From the NCBI GenBank assembly GCA_949752795.1, contig OX457058.1, forward strand, positions 30,816,587 to 30,880,586: a stretch of 64,000 bases of DNA. The letters are read 5' to 3'. This stretch comes from Hyperoodon ampullatus (taxonomy: Eukaryota; Chordata; Mammalia; Artiodactyla; Ziphiidae). This document shows, in pieces, positions 1 to 10,902 of this stretch. Each line of letters opens with the position of its first letter. Within the stretch, counting starts at the first letter, position 1. Position numbers and translations under genes: made by a program. The notes beneath the pieces are model-generated. The model had not been told where the DNA came from, did no database searches, and was given only the letters and a program-made list of their open reading frames with translations.

Positions 1-385
1 TGGATTTATTACAAGGGATTTGTTTACACAGTTGTGGGGCCGGGCTGAGCAAGTCCTAAGTCTGCAGGGCAGGAAGGGAAATGCCTAGTGGCCTCGGAGC
101 TCAGGGAAGCTGTTAAGTCCTCTTGAGAAGGGCCCATCTAGATAATCTCCCTGGGGATACCTGCATTAGTGTTTGAGTGAATAACTAGGACTGTAGTTCT
201 GCATAGCCAAGATGAGACATTAAAAAGCAACCACAAATCACTTTTGTGCCTAAGTTTAAAAGCATGAAGATCTTTACTGAATTAGATGCTTCGGACTGTC
301 TGAACATATCATTTGTTACTTGCTGATCAGTGAAAATTCTTTTAGAATATACTTTAAAACCTCTAATATTAAAAGCCTACTTTTT

Positions 386-712
386 AAAAAAATTAATTTA
401 TTTATTTATGGCTGTATTGGGTCATCGTTGCTGCGCGCGAGCTCTCTCTAGTTGCGGCGAGTGGGGGCTACTCTTCGTTGCGGTGCGCCGGCTTCTCATT
501 GCGGTGGCTTCTCTTGTTGCAGAGCACGGGCTCTAGGTGCGCGGGCTCAGTAGCTGTGGATTGCAGGGTCTAGAGCACAGGCTCAGTAGTTGTGGTGCAC
601 GGGCTTAGTTGCTCCGTGGCTTGTGGGATCTTCCCGGACCAGGGCTCGGACCTGTGTCCCCTGCATTGGCAGGTGGATTCTTAACCACTGTGCCACCAGG
701 GAAGTCCCTAAA
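386..712 (-). mobile_element. CHR-type tRNA-derived SINE, long form
   Basis: Read on the minus strand, the element opens with the tRNA-like head (accession to 'cctggtggcacagtgg' around 710-690), has a B-box-like block near 640-655, and ends in an A-rich tail at 386-410. It is flanked by a short direct repeat (cctactttt at 376-384 and 715-723), consistent with L1-mediated insertion. Its length of about 325 bp fits the long CHR form. The class is known from cetaceans, hippos and ruminants; the exact subfamily was not checked. The short open frame at 330-536 lies largely in this element and is not a gene. Confidence 0.85.
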
Positions 713-1573
713 AACCTACTTTTAATTACCACTTGCCTTCTAAGACATCATTTAAAGTGAAGATTGAAAACCTTTTCCACTGTTATCTATTTAAATCTCT
801 GTCTACGGAGGAAAGCAGTTTATGAGAAACACAGCTGCGAACTGTGAGTGGTGCAGTGCAGGCTCTGTTTGAAGCAGACAGTCTTGCACGAGTGTTGTGA
901 GCCTCCCCTAACACAAGCCTAGAGGGGTGCCCAGTGCAACTGGAGAGAGTCCAGACCAGGACGAGCCGGGCGTGGAGCCTGAGGAGCTCACCTTCCATGA
1001 GATGGAAGGGTGTCACCACTTTTACTGAAGCCGTTTAAACATATTCATTCCTCTCAGAAGGGAGTCCAGTTTAAAGAGAGATTTTATTTACCCCTTTACA
1101 TACTTGGTAAATAGAATACAGCCTTAACAGGATACGTTTAGGTCTAAAAAGTAAAAGTTTTGCTAGGTAATCAGATGACAAGGCATTTTTGGTTTTGTGT
1201 GAATCTTGTTCTCTAGAGAGAAGACTCAATAATATATCTCTGACGTATAGCTTTCAGACATGGTCTAGAACACTGCCGAGCACTTGGCGGTGGAGGGGCT
1301 CAGTCATTCCATGTGGAGTGACCAAGGCTCAGCACAGGCCCCGGCGCGCTCCTTCTCACGTCCACGGAACCAGTGTTTGCTGGGCAGAGGTCCCATGAGA
1401 AAGAGATCACGTCTGTCTCTGTAGATTCACTGCAGACTCGGTTTGATATTACTGTTTACTGTTGGTAGTGTTATGGGGTGAGAAAGTCTAACTTGAGATG
1501 GATACTAGGATGCCTTTCCTTCCTTTGTGTATGAAAGTAATGCTGCATTTTCCCATATAATAAGGTTTTTTAA

Positions 1574-1878
1574 AAAAATTATTTTTGGCTGCGTTGGGTC
1601 TTCCTTGCTGCACGAGGGCTTTCTTTATTTGTGGCGAGTGGGGGCTACTCTTTGTTGTGGTGGGTGGGCTTCTCATTGCGGTCTTGTTGCAGAGCATGGG
1701 CTCCAGGTGCGTGGGCTTCAGTGGTTGTGGCTCGTGGGCTCTAGAGCACAGGCTCAGTCATTGTGGCGCACAGGCTTAGTTGCTCCGCCGCATGTGGGAT
1801 CTTCCCGGACCAGGGCTCGAACCCATGTCCCCTGCATTGGCAGGCGGATTCTTAACCACTGCACCACCAGAGAAGCCC
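1574..1878 (-). mobile_element. CHR-type tRNA-derived SINE, long form
   Basis: This is a second minus-strand copy of the same SINE, with the tRNA-like head near 1875 and the A-rich tail at 1574-1585. Direct repeats beginning tcccatata lie at 1551-1559 and 1879-1887. Open frames of 149 and 64 aa here come from the repeat. Confidence 0.85.
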
Positions 1879-2269
1879 TCCCATATAGGTTTTTAATGGT
1901 TAGTGAGTTGGAAAGGAGACTCGAGTGTCCTTTAGATGACTCAGCAGGAAGTTGTTTCTATACCTTCCCTTTCTAATTCTGTTTTACTCTTTTGCCCAAT
2001 TAATACAACTTTAATAATTGGAAAATAGTTTAAAATATGGGACCCTCTTTGTCTTACATTTCAAAACTATTTACTGTTTGTCATCAATAGATTGCCTACA
2101 GGCCTTATCCTCTAAAGTAAAATATAGAAATAACAAAGTTACCGTCTTCCAGATAATACATGCTTTTGTTCCACTTAAAAGCAAACCTTAAAAATGGTGG
2201 GAATTAGAGCAGGGAGAAGTCTTTGATAGCACAGGATAAGTGCCCCAGAAGCAGGCAGCTGTCACCCAG

Positions 2270-2400
2270 TCTTACAATCTGTTGAGCCACTTTGATGCTG
2301 GGAGAGGTGAGGAGACAGCAGCCTTGACATCACCTCCAAAGCAAGTTAGGAGTTGCCAGGATTCCAACCCAGGGCTAGAAGAGCAGGCTCCATCTGGGTC
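2270..2400 (+). repeat. MIR-like SINE fragment (diverged)
   Basis: The order of motifs (gaggtgaggagaca, then a block resembling caaggtcacacag, then gattccaacccagggc) follows the MIR core and 3' part on the + strand, but divergence is high. This is a by-eye match only. Confidence 0.45.
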
Positions 2401-3654
2401 TGTGCACGTGCTGCAGCTCAGAGATTGAGTTGTCTCCTTCAGGGCATCTAATGGGATTTCTGTCACTGGAATATCTACCTCTGAAGATGCAGCCTACCGT
2501 GAGACTTCCAGGTCTCAAGATACATGTTGGTGTTTTTCAGCTTACAAGAATTAAGCATAAGATTGGCGTTAGGTGGTTTTGTGTGCATGTGGCGTAATTA
2601 GATGAGAGAGGTAGAGACCAAGGGAGTCAGCATGGCAGCTCTGCCCACCTCGGGGCTCAGCGTCAGGCTCTGAAGGAGCACGTGTTGATCATGTGTCCTT
2701 ACCGTGCTAGCTGTGGTGCCGCATCACTTCTGTGGTTTCACTCTGGACTTCTGTGCCCAGCCCCCTTTCTTTCAACAGAGCACTCACCCCCACTTCTTTA
2801 GAACCCGCTGCTTTATTTCATTTCTTTGTGCAGCACCAGGAGTGGGCAGTGGGCCAAGGAGTGAAGCTTAGCCACACTGCTGCCCACCAGAGCCCCATGT
2901 GTGGAGGGTGGGCAGGCGGGGCCTAGCTGCGTTCCACGTCTCCACCGGCTCCTGGTGTCCCGAGCTAAATGAGAGCCAGTGATGGTTTCTTGTTTTGTCT
3001 TTTTTTTTTTGATGGTTTCTTTTATAGACTGAAGTATGCTGAAATGGCGGATGTGTGTTTTTTGGTTGATGTTTTAAAATGACATTTGAGTTCTGTTTGC
3101 TGCAAACTTAGATTGATCGTTTTCTTTTTCTGTTGCATTTGCTTTGCCATCACCTAGATTTCTTGGCTCTTATACTAGCTCTGACTACTTGGAAAGGAGC
3201 GTCATGTGGTAAGACGGGGCACTGGTGTGAGGCTGTGACGTGAGGGTCCCTCGCCGTGGCACTGGCATTACGTGCACTCGCAGGTGTTAACGTCGTCTTC
3301 AGTGCTTAGTCCAAACACCCAAAATGAGATAACGGCGCAGCTTTAAAGCTGATCATGACTAGACTCTGCGACAGTAGTCTTCTGTGAAAGTACATTCCAA
3401 GTGTCTGTGTGACTGCGTGTGCACGTAAAGCTGGTGCAGCTTGGCTCTGCAGAGCTTAGAGGGCAGTGTTGCAACTATGGGTCCTGTTTAAAAGATTTCT
3501 TTTGTGTGGATTTTACGTGTTCTATATTAACAATTGGCAATCTGAAAAAATAAGCATGCGTTCACAATTTGATTTAAATGAGCCTTAAAAATCAAGCAGT
3601 ATTTGCTACTGTAGCAATTGCTAAACAAAAAATGGATCTGGTAAATCCAGGGCA

Positions 3655-3800
3655 AATTTTGAAGTAAAAAAACTGTCCAGAACACAGCAGTACCCTTTCA
3701 TTTACAAGCTGTTTTTGGCTGCTTTGGGGCAGAGTTTGAATAGCTGTGACAGAGGCCGTATGGCCAAGAAGCTGATAGCATTTCTTGTCAGCCCTTGACT
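3655..3800 (+). repeat. hAT-like DNA transposon fossil (tentative)
   Basis: The phrases agaacacagcagtaccc, ggctgctttggggcagagtt and gacagaggccgtatggcc follow the order of a common mammalian hAT-type MER repeat. The family name is not assigned, and the match is by memory of the repeat rather than by search. Confidence 0.4.
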
Positions 3801-4278
3801 AAGGGCTTGTCAGCCCCTGGCCCGTGACATCACCTTCTGTGGTGCCTAGCCTGCGCCAGAAGCTGGCGCTTCATGCCTTCTTAGGCACTATACCAGAAGG
3901 GAATCTAATGAGGATTTGGGCCAATAAATATTTTTCAGAATATTTAGAAGACTTCATTAAACCTACCAGCCATTACTATTTTTTGTAGACCACAGTGTTG
4001 AATAGTACAAATATACCCCGAATTTCATCTGCCTTTTGGTTGCCATCTTTTGGATATTTTACTAATATTCTTAAAATACCTGTGCTGTCTTTACATCTCT
4101 TGTGCTGATGACTGGTTGAACTCGTTTGTGTATTTTGGTAGAGTACCCATACTCATAAGGGTAAATTGTGAAATTCTCAATTAAAAAAAAAAAACTCAGG
4201 GATACTTAGAAGAATGGGAACTTGCTTTGTAAATGTGGATCCATCTGCAGGCGTTGGCATTTCCTCATTTTTCCACAG

Positions 4279-4454
4279 GGGGAAGTCTGCTGAGGCTGAA
4301 GCTGTGGACAGGCCGTTTGGGGAGAAGCGCTATGACCCACTGCAGGCCACACCACCCCCTCCGCCGCCGCCTGCCCAGTACAGCCAGGCCGCCCAGCCCG
4401 GCCCTAGCACCACCCTCAGCCTCCACTCACACACCAAGGGGACACTCGGCGAAG
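4279..4454 (+). CDS. TJP1: TJP1 coding exon (fifth from the end), ZO-1 proline-rich C-terminal region
   Basis: This 176-nt exon encodes part of the proline-rich tail of ZO-1, the cytoplasmic scaffold that links claudins and occludin to actin at tight junctions. It follows a pyrimidine-rich acceptor (ttccacag) and ends at GAAG|gtaggc. The first base completes a split codon, 58 codons follow, and one G is carried over to the next exon. The peptide includes VDRPFGEKRYDPLQ and a run of prolines (ATPPPPPPP), which match the known ZO-1 tail. This is the least conserved of the five exons. Phase continuity with the next exon (G|GT, giving GEGNS) supports both borders. Confidence 0.9.
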
Positions 4455-5249
4455 GTAGGCGGCTCAGGAGTTGGCAGGACCACTGTAATAGACTCACACT
4501 TAGAAGATGAAAAGTATGTGCTCGAAACCTCTGGGCTGAGAACAGCGAAAAATAAGGGGTTTTGTTAAAAGAATTTCTTCCTTTTTATGATAATGAGTTA
4601 TATCGGACAAGCCTTTTAGCTAAATAGATTTTAATCTGCCTCCTTAACATAGCTTAATTGCTGAAAGTTGTTTTTGTTTACCAGTACACCCAAAACTAAA
4701 TGTTTGAATGGTGGTTTGTAAAAATTATGGTGATGTCTGTCTTCTCACGTGGATATAGGGCGGCTGTAGAGTTTCACATAATACGTGTCCCTGAGCACCT
4801 GTCTTTGCATTTGTGTTCTGTGGCGGAGGCTCATCGAGATAGATCCCATCAGCTCCAGAGCGCTCACCTCAGGGTGGCGTCCCTGCGTGTGCACCCACGT
4901 CTTCTCCTTCACATCTCTGAGCAGTAACTGTCTCTCTTCCCGGGCCACTGGCCCAGCTCCTCTCCCCCCTGTTCTGCTTCCTTCATCTTCCTCTCCCCTT
5001 CCCCATAATCCTTCCCTTTGCCTTCCAGCAAGTGCCACTGCCTCATGCCACCTTCCCAGCTCCACAGCCATTAGACGTCCTGGAAGGGACTGTTGTCTCC
5101 ACCCTCCCAATATCTCTCTTCTCATTTGGTGCTTTCAAAGGATACACCACAGTTCACCCATCTCCTGGTGATGTTTTGCTACTAGAAACAGTGCTCCTCT
5201 GTATTTATGTAGGAGTCCAATCCCAGGGGTATAATTTGATATTACTTTA

Positions 5250-5985
5250 TGTTAGGATTTTCTTTACACACTATCATGTCTGCAGATAAAGTTTAAATTT
5301 TTACTCTCCAAACCTTATGCCATTTTTGCACTGGCTGAGACACCATAGTAAAATGAGTTGAAGTGATGGTGGCAGACATCTTTTGTTAGTTCCCCATTGT
5401 GGGGAGAAAGGATTGAATGTTTCACCGTTACAATGTTAGCTGTAGGGTTTTTTGTAGGTGCCTTTTATTATGTTTAGAATGTTCCCTTCTAGTCCTAGTT
5501 TGCTGAAAGCATTTTGTCAACTGTTTTCTTCTTGTATGTACATTGTCCCTCAGCATCTGCGGGGGACTGATTCCAGGACCCCCCACCACCACCACTTCAC
5601 CCCCATCCCACCATGCACACTGAAATCTGCGGATACACAAGTCCCCTGTGTAACTGGTGTAGTACAGTCGACCCTCTGTGTCCATGGGCTGTGCATCTGC
5701 AGATACAGGGGGCCAAACGCACTAAGATGATCCTAAGATTTGTCTCCTTCATTCTGTTTCTATAATAAGTTATCTTAGTGTGTTCACAAGGAGCTTTGGT
5801 TTATAATTTCCTTATAATGTCCTTGTCTGGTTTTGGTATCACAGTTGTGCTAGTTTCATGAAAGAGAGCTGGGATGTGTTCCCTCTTTCTCTCATTTCTG
5901 GAAGAGTTTGTATAGCACTGATATGATTTTTTCCTTAATTATTTCATAGAATTCAGTTGGTGCTGTGTTGCACTGCCACCAGCGG
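5250..5985 (-). mobile_element. Ancient L1 ORF2 fragment, split by a DNA transposon
   Basis: Read on the minus strand, 5250-5535 resembles the reverse-transcriptase-region part of L1 ORF2 and 5735-5985 the part just upstream of it, in the correct order for one minus-strand L1. Between them sits the Tigger/MER2-like block. Divergence is high, so this insertion predates the young L1s further right. Confidence 0.6.
5536..5730. mobile_element. Tigger/MER2-like DNA transposon fossil
   Basis: Its two ends look like inverted copies: 'gtccctcagcatctgcgggg' near 5547 and 'cgaccctctgtgtccatgg' near 5668, with the paired phrases 'aatctgcggatacacaag' and 'catctgcagatacagg'. These are typical of MER2/Tigger repeats. 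It interrupts the ancient L1 fragment. Confidence 0.6.
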
Positions 5986-5989
5986 TACA

Positions 5990-6435
5990 GAGGGTCCCTG
6001 ACTTATGACGGTTTGACTTTACGTGGTGCAGAAGCGATAAACATTCACTAGAAACTACTTCGAATTTCGATCTTTTCTCAGGTTAGCAATAAGCAATACA
6101 ATCTCTCGTGAAGCTGGGCAGCTGCTGTGAGAAGAGCCCCCAGTCATACGCTGCATCACGGGGGTGAATAACTGACACACTCTGAACTGTCCTGGACCCA
6201 GAGAGCCAGTCTGTTTTTTACTTACAGGACAGTATTCAATAGATCACATGAGATATTTAACACTTTATTATAATATTTCGTGTTAGATGATCTTGCCCCA
6301 ACTGTAGGCTAGTGAGAGTATTCTGAGCACGTTCAGGGAGACTGGGCTGAGCTACGATGTTCTGGTAGGTCCTGTGTATTAAGCACATTTTTGACTTTGA
6401 ACCTCCCCTGGGAAGTCGAGGAAGATCTGTACATG
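5990..6435. mobile_element. Tigger (MER44-like) DNA transposon fossil
   Basis: Terminal inverted repeats are visible: 'ggtccctgacttatgacgg' near 5993 and the inverse of 'gaagtcgaggaagatctgt' near 6413. Internal phrases (ttagatgatcttgcccca, tctgagcacgttcaggg) match a common Tigger-type element. The family assignment is from memory. Confidence 0.55.
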
Positions 6436-6439
6436 GAAA

Positions 6440-6780
6440 TTTCTGTTATTCCACATCTTTGCCAGTGCTTGGCATTACCAAACTTGTAAGTTTTGCCAAT
6501 TTAATGGATGTGAAATGATGTTTTTTGTTTTTGTTTTGCATTTTCTTTATTAATAGTGACGTTGAGTATCTTATTGTATGATTACTGGTTAGTCTAGTCT
6601 TCACTTGTGTTTTTGCTTGTTCAGGTCTTTGCCTATTTTCCTATTGGTTGATTCTTTCTTATGGATGTATAGGTATTCTTCATAGGTTTTGGATCCTAAT
6701 TTTTTTTTAAATCAGTTATACATGTTGTACATAGCTTCTGCCAATCTGTGACTTTTCTTTTTTAACTTTAATTATGGTGA
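6440..6780 (-). mobile_element. Ancient L1 fragment, 3' part of ORF2
   Basis: On the minus strand this resembles the L1 region around the C-terminal cysteine motif and just downstream ('ccacatctttgccagtgct' on the + strand, then 'gtctttgcctattttcctat'). It is highly diverged and too degraded to subtype. Confidence 0.55.
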
Positions 6781-7359
6781 GTTTTGTAGTACTGATTTTT
6801 TTTTTTTTAACATGGCCAGTTTTGTCATTCTGTTTCTAATTTATTGTGGACACTGGAGCGGGGTCACTCTGGTGCCAGTCTCTGGAGGCCAGGACTCCCA
6901 GCCACATGACCCTGACTCCAGGCAGCAGGTACATGAACACTGTCCCAGGTGTCCCTGCTACCTCCTGGCCCCTCAGCATCACACACGGCCACCAGGGGTC
7001 AAGATTGTCCTCAGACTGCTGACCCAGACCCAGTCATTGACTCTGACACCAGGACAGGTTAAGATGAGAGGGACATCAGATGACTGTTAGAACTTGTGTC
7101 AGGAAGGGCGTTTTGGTTTTTGTTTTCTGTATGGATGAAAAGTTGTTTCAAGATTTATTCCTAAAAACTTAGTTTAACATGGTCACCACGGTCTCCCACA
7201 GATTATCACTTGTTGATACTTTCATGAATGAATTACTTATCTGGATAGATTTTATTCTTGACCCATTATAACATCTTTTCCATCTCACAAACCATTACAG
7301 TCAGTTAGAGATGGGTTTGTAATTCTTTTTTTGTTCAAGCCACCGAATGTACTTCATTG

Positions 7360-7435
7360 TTTTTCTTATTGAAGTATAGTTGACTTATAGTATTAGTTTT
7401 GATGTACAACATAGTAATTCAGTATCTGTTTTCAG
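7360..7435 (-). mobile_element. L1 3'-end fragment
   Basis: The block ttattgaagtatagttgact, followed by a copy of the complement of the L1 3' tail, is the reverse of the end of an artiodactyl-type L1 3' UTR. It is short and 5'-truncated. Confidence 0.6.
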
Positions 7436-7472
7436 GAAGTTTTTGAAGTACTTATATGTGTGTGTTTTTCAG

Positions 7473-7953
7473 GTAATTCCATGTCATTGGATTTTCAGAG
7501 CTCTTTAGTGTCCAAACCAGACCCACCTCCATCTCAGAATAAGCCAGCAGCTTACAGACCAGCCAACCGAGAAGATGCTGCCCAGTCTGCTTTCTATCCC
7601 CAGAAAAGTTTCCCAGATAAAGCCCCAGCTAACGGGGCCGAACAGACTCAGAAAACGATCACTCCAGCATACAATCGATTCACACCAAAACCATATACAA
7701 GTTCTGCGCGGCCATTTGAACGCAAGTTTGAAAGTCCTAAATTCAGTCACAATCTACTGACGAGTGAAACTGCACATAAACCTGACTTGTCTTCCAAAGC
7801 CCCCACTTCTCCGAAAACTCTGGTGAAAGCACACGGTTCCACGCAGCCTCCGGAGTTTGACAGTGGAGTTGAGACGTTCTCTGTCCACGCAGATAATAAG
7901 CCTAAATATCAAGTAAACAGTATCAGCACAGGGCCTAAAGCTGTGCCTGTGAG
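7473..7953 (+). CDS. TJP1: TJP1 coding exon (fourth from the end), ZO-1 C-terminal region
   Basis: This 481-nt exon is bounded by tttttcag|GTAATTCC and GTGAG|gtaagat. The peptide includes SLDFQSSLVSKPDPPPSQNK, FYPQKSFPDKAP, AYNRFTPKPYTSSARPFE and FDSGVETFSVHADNKPKYQ, which I recognise as the ZO-1 tail between the proline-rich region and the ZU5 domain. It is rich in Pro, Ser, Thr and Lys and likely disordered; in ZO-1 this part lies in the actin-binding tail. Two bases open the exon and AG closes it, in phase with the next exon (AG|T gives Ser). No stop or frameshift is seen. Confidence 0.96.
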
Positions 7954-9423
7954 GTAAGATTTTTGCCTTTTTCTTGGCCTGGTGATGTCTCTCACATGAG
8001 TTGGGTGTAGTTTTGGGAACCTGACTGATGATTTCAACTCAAACTTTAAGCTGAATGGTGTTGTCCAAAATGTTGGAATGACTAATTAAAGGTTCTGCAA
8101 GAGGCACTAAAGCTGGTGCTCATTATCTCCATTGTGTAAGAACCTAGGCTGAGAGGCACTGTATTTCACTCAGGGTCACACAGCCGTGCTCAGGGAGCCT
8201 AGACCCAGCCACTGGTCTGACTTCTGACCTCAGAGCCAGACTCCTAACCAGCCCTGGCTTCCCATGACCTCTGACCTCCAGCTGGGGAGGCACGTTTGGA
8301 GAATATCCCCAAAATAATAGAGTATCTGTATTCTTCATCCACTGTTTATTCAGCAGTGAGTTTGAAAAGAAGTAAAGATGTAATAACCTCAAAATGGTTG
8401 TTTAAAAAAGAGCTTTCTTAATAGTTTTGGTCAGATGGCTGAGCAAATGAGATGAAGCCAGCCTGCCTGGAGCCACGCTCCCTACACCCCTTCCCTCATC
8501 TGCACAGTGACCGACCAGACCCGTGCTGGCCACGCAGAAACCTCCCTAAGCCACTGACGCAGAAAGTACTCGCGGGCCACCTGCAGGCTGCCTCCCGAGC
8601 GGAAGGACAGGACAGCCAGGGGATGTGGAGGAGCAGGCCCCCTCACAGGGGCCCCGCGGTGCCCATGCCCACCGCTCTGGCCACGGAGGAGTGAAGCCGC
8701 AGCTCCCTGCACTTACTTTCATTTTCTTGGCCCATCTTTCTGCTCACCTTTAGTCCTGGCTCAAAACTTTGCTTCAAGAAGTCCTGAGAACCTGCACTTT
8801 TGAAGGAGAATTGGTACCACATCCCCTCTGCCTCGGGCGTCTTTGTGTGAACCGCGTGAATGGACCATCTCCTCTCCATGAGTGATTGCCCACACCAGAG
8901 TCTTTATTACCTCACGGAATTGGGCGTCTGTGCTTAGGGAGTGGGGAGGGAAGGCCATAGTATGCACACCAGAAATCCTCAGGAGAGAGCGAGCCTAATT
9001 AGTGTATTTTATCAGGTCTAAGATGCCATCAGTTGTGAGATGCACCACTGTCTTACGTATCACTAAGAAGGAAAAAACATGCTACCAATTAAACCATGAT
9101 GTGCCATCAGTTTTAAAACACCAATTTCATGGATGTAAAATATTGGGTGAGCAATGTATCAGGCTTTGCATGTTCTGATTGCAAAAATCAGTAATGAAGG
9201 TAACTTGACTAGTTACCTTTAAAAATGACATTGACTTCTCGAGTAAGAATATGCGTAGTTATCCCTGTGAGTAAAGTCTGTCAGTCACTGAAAACTTATT
9301 AAAGTAAGTAACTGCTTGATTATATGGAGAGATAAAAATAGAATGAAACCACGGACCAGACTAGCAGTGAAAGCTCCTGTATGTCACTAGGAATGTACTC
9401 ATTAGCCATTTCTGAACTCTCAG
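7954..9423 (+). other. TJP1: TJP1 intron
   Basis: The intron runs from gtaagat to ctctcag. A MIR-like SINE lies at about 8110-8250. The rest looks unique, with no coding signal; the small frames at 8452-8967 on both strands are not conserved exons as far as I can judge. Confidence 0.85.
8110..8250 (+). repeat. MIR SINE fragment
   Basis: The order ggtgctcattatctccatt, gctgagaggcactg, cactcagggtcacacagc follows the MIR consensus (cattatccccatt, tgaggcacagag, caaggtcacacagc) on the + strand. It is an ancient mammalian repeat. Confidence 0.65.
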
Positions 9424-9641
9424 TCCCTCAGCTGTAGAAGAGGATGAAGATGAGGATGGTCACACTGTGGTGGCCACCGCCCGCGGCGTATTTAACAGCA
9501 ACGGCGGGGTGCTGAGCTCCATAGAGACCGGCGTTAGTATAATTATCCCACAAGGAGCCATACCTGAGGGAGTCGAGCAGGAAATCTATTTCAAGGTCTG
9601 CCGAGACAACAGCATCCTCCCGCCTTTGGATAAGGAGAAAG
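9424..9641 (+). CDS. TJP1: TJP1 coding exon (third from the end), start of ZU5 domain
   Basis: This 218-nt exon is bounded by ctctcag|TCCCTCAG and GAGAAAG|gtgagt. It encodes an acidic stretch (EEDEDEDGHTV), then the opening of the ZU5 domain with ARGVFNSNGGVLSSIETGVS, IIIPQGAIPEGVEQEIYFKV and RDNSILPPLDKEKG. ZU5 is a beta-rich domain shared with ankyrins and UNC5; in ZO-1 it binds partners such as MRCK-beta (known from the family). One base opens the exon and one G is carried over. The sequence is strongly conserved and intact. Confidence 0.97.
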
Positions 9642-10758
9642 GTGAGTGTGTGATTTCCTGCTTAGTTTCAATAACTCGAGTTGCCCTGTGTGCTCTTCAA
9701 AGCTTATTGTGCTCAGTAGACAGGATACCCTAGACCTCTATTCTCTCCCCACCCTGGCTGCCCTCAAGTTCCTTCTACTAGGGAAGGCCTCTCAAATGAG
9801 CACTGTGGAGAGGGGAGCCTGTGCTACCTTCACTGTGACGGTGGCAGTAGGGGACGGGTCATTGGGCACTCCTGTACCTGCCAGCCAGTCTTAGCCGACC
9901 TCACCAGATTTGTCTTGTGAGTCGTTCCTGCCTCGCAGCTCTAGAGATGGATTAGGTAACACCCACTCCAAAGGCCTTGCTCTGTGCCGCCACCTGCTGG
10001 TGGAATGTAAGGCTCTCGGGTTAGGTCTTCCTCACCGCGCAGACCTAGCACAAGTGAACATGCCGCAGAGGAGGAAGCATCCCCATTGGCTGTTGCGGTG
10101 TGTGTTTCTGAGCTGCTTCAGGAATCTAGGAATGCTCTTATTTTTCACAGTCTTCCAGATCTGTCAGGATGATTTGATAATGAACCATGTTGCAACTTCT
10201 TTTAGAATATTTTAGCAGTGCTTTGCTTCCTTAAATACATTATTTTAGCTCATTTTCATACATTTTGCCAGAATACTAACATGTTGGCCCTCCTGCGTGA
10301 ATCTCTTAAACCAAGTCTGTAGCAAATACAACATTAAAAGATATAAGTAACATTTGTAAAATGTTTGAGTATGTCCTATACCATAAGAATACTGTGATTG
10401 AATGAAGTAGCCACCAGCAACGTTGTGGCTATTTAGCACTTGAATTGTGGCTATTTTAATTGAAACGGGCTAGAAGTGTAAAATACACACCAGTTTCAAA
10501 GATTCAGTATATTGCTCACATGTTGAAATAATGTTTTGGATATATTGGGTTATATAAAATATTAAAATTCAACTGTTCCTTTTTAATGTGGCTACTGGAA
10601 AATATTAAGTTATATCTGTGGCGCCTGTTACATTTTTCTTGGTCAGTGCTACTACAGAAAACTAACCTCTTTGGCTTTAAAGCATATGGTTAGGAGGGTG
10701 AGGAGAACTGTGGGTCTAGAAGGAAGCCAGCTGTCTAACCTCTCTCCCCCCGCCCCAG
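9642..10758 (+). other. TJP1: TJP1 intron
   Basis: The intron runs from gtgagt to a C-rich acceptor ending cgccccag. A hAT-Charlie-like element lies at about 10401-10652. The rest looks unique and non-coding. Confidence 0.85.
10401..10652 (-). mobile_element. hAT-Charlie-type non-autonomous element (tentative)
   Basis: Phrases such as gtggctatttagcacttga, gtgtaaaatacacaccag and ttttggatatattgggtt match, in reverse, a common mammalian MER1-group element ending near 'gtcagtgct'. It is assigned by eye, without a family name. Confidence 0.5.
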
Positions 10759-10902
10759 GTGAGACCCTGCTGAGCCCCTTAGTGATGTGCGGGCCCCATG
10801 GCCTCAAGTTCCTGAAGCCCGTGGAGCTGCGCTTACCACACTGTGCGTCCATGACTCCTGACGGTTGGTCTTTTGCTCTAAAATCATCCGACTCCTCGTC
10901 GG
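10759..10902 (+). CDS. TJP1: TJP1 coding exon (second from the end), ZU5 domain middle
   Basis: This 144-nt exon is bounded by cgccccag|GTGAGACC and TCGTCGG|gtatgc. It encodes the middle of ZU5: ETLLSPLVMCGPHGLKFLKP, VELRLPHCASMTPDGW and SFALKSSDSSSG. GT completes the glycine codon from the exon before, and one G is passed to the terminal exon. The length is a multiple of three, so skipping would keep the frame but remove the core of the domain. Confidence 0.97.

Larger units (their letters stand above)
1..4278 (+). other. TJP1: TJP1 intron (partial, 3' part)
   Basis: This is intronic sequence upstream of the first TJP1 exon in the window. I found no coding exon here; its short open frames lie in repeats or unconserved DNA. 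It contains two minus-strand CHR SINEs, a MIR-like stretch around 2270-2400 and a hAT-like fragment near 3655-3800. The remainder looks like unique AT-rich intron. It ends in a pyrimidine-rich acceptor (ttccacag) at 4271-4278. Confidence 0.85.
4455..7472 (+). other. TJP1: TJP1 intron
   Basis: The intron runs from gtaggc to a (t/g)n-rich acceptor ending tttttcag. It contains ancient minus-strand L1 pieces (about 5250-5535, 5735-5985, 6440-6780 and 7360-7435), two DNA transposon fossils (about 5536-5730 and 5990-6435) and a T-rich stretch near 6700-6810. I see no exon; frames such as 4785-5171 have no coding support. Confidence 0.85.

Noticed and set aside
1527..1976. 149-aa frame in TJP1 intron
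   Set aside because: Mostly a minus-strand CHR SINE read through; similar peptides recur at every SINE copy.
4785..5171. 128-aa + strand and 126-aa minus-strand frames as extra TJP1 exons
   Set aside because: No matching splice sites in phase, and the TJP1 peptide is continuous across 4454 to 7473 without them.
9000..9140. Possible palindromic DNA transposon (repeated gatgccatcag and gtgccatcag)
   Set aside because: Only one short phrase recurs, and no terminal inverted repeats were found.
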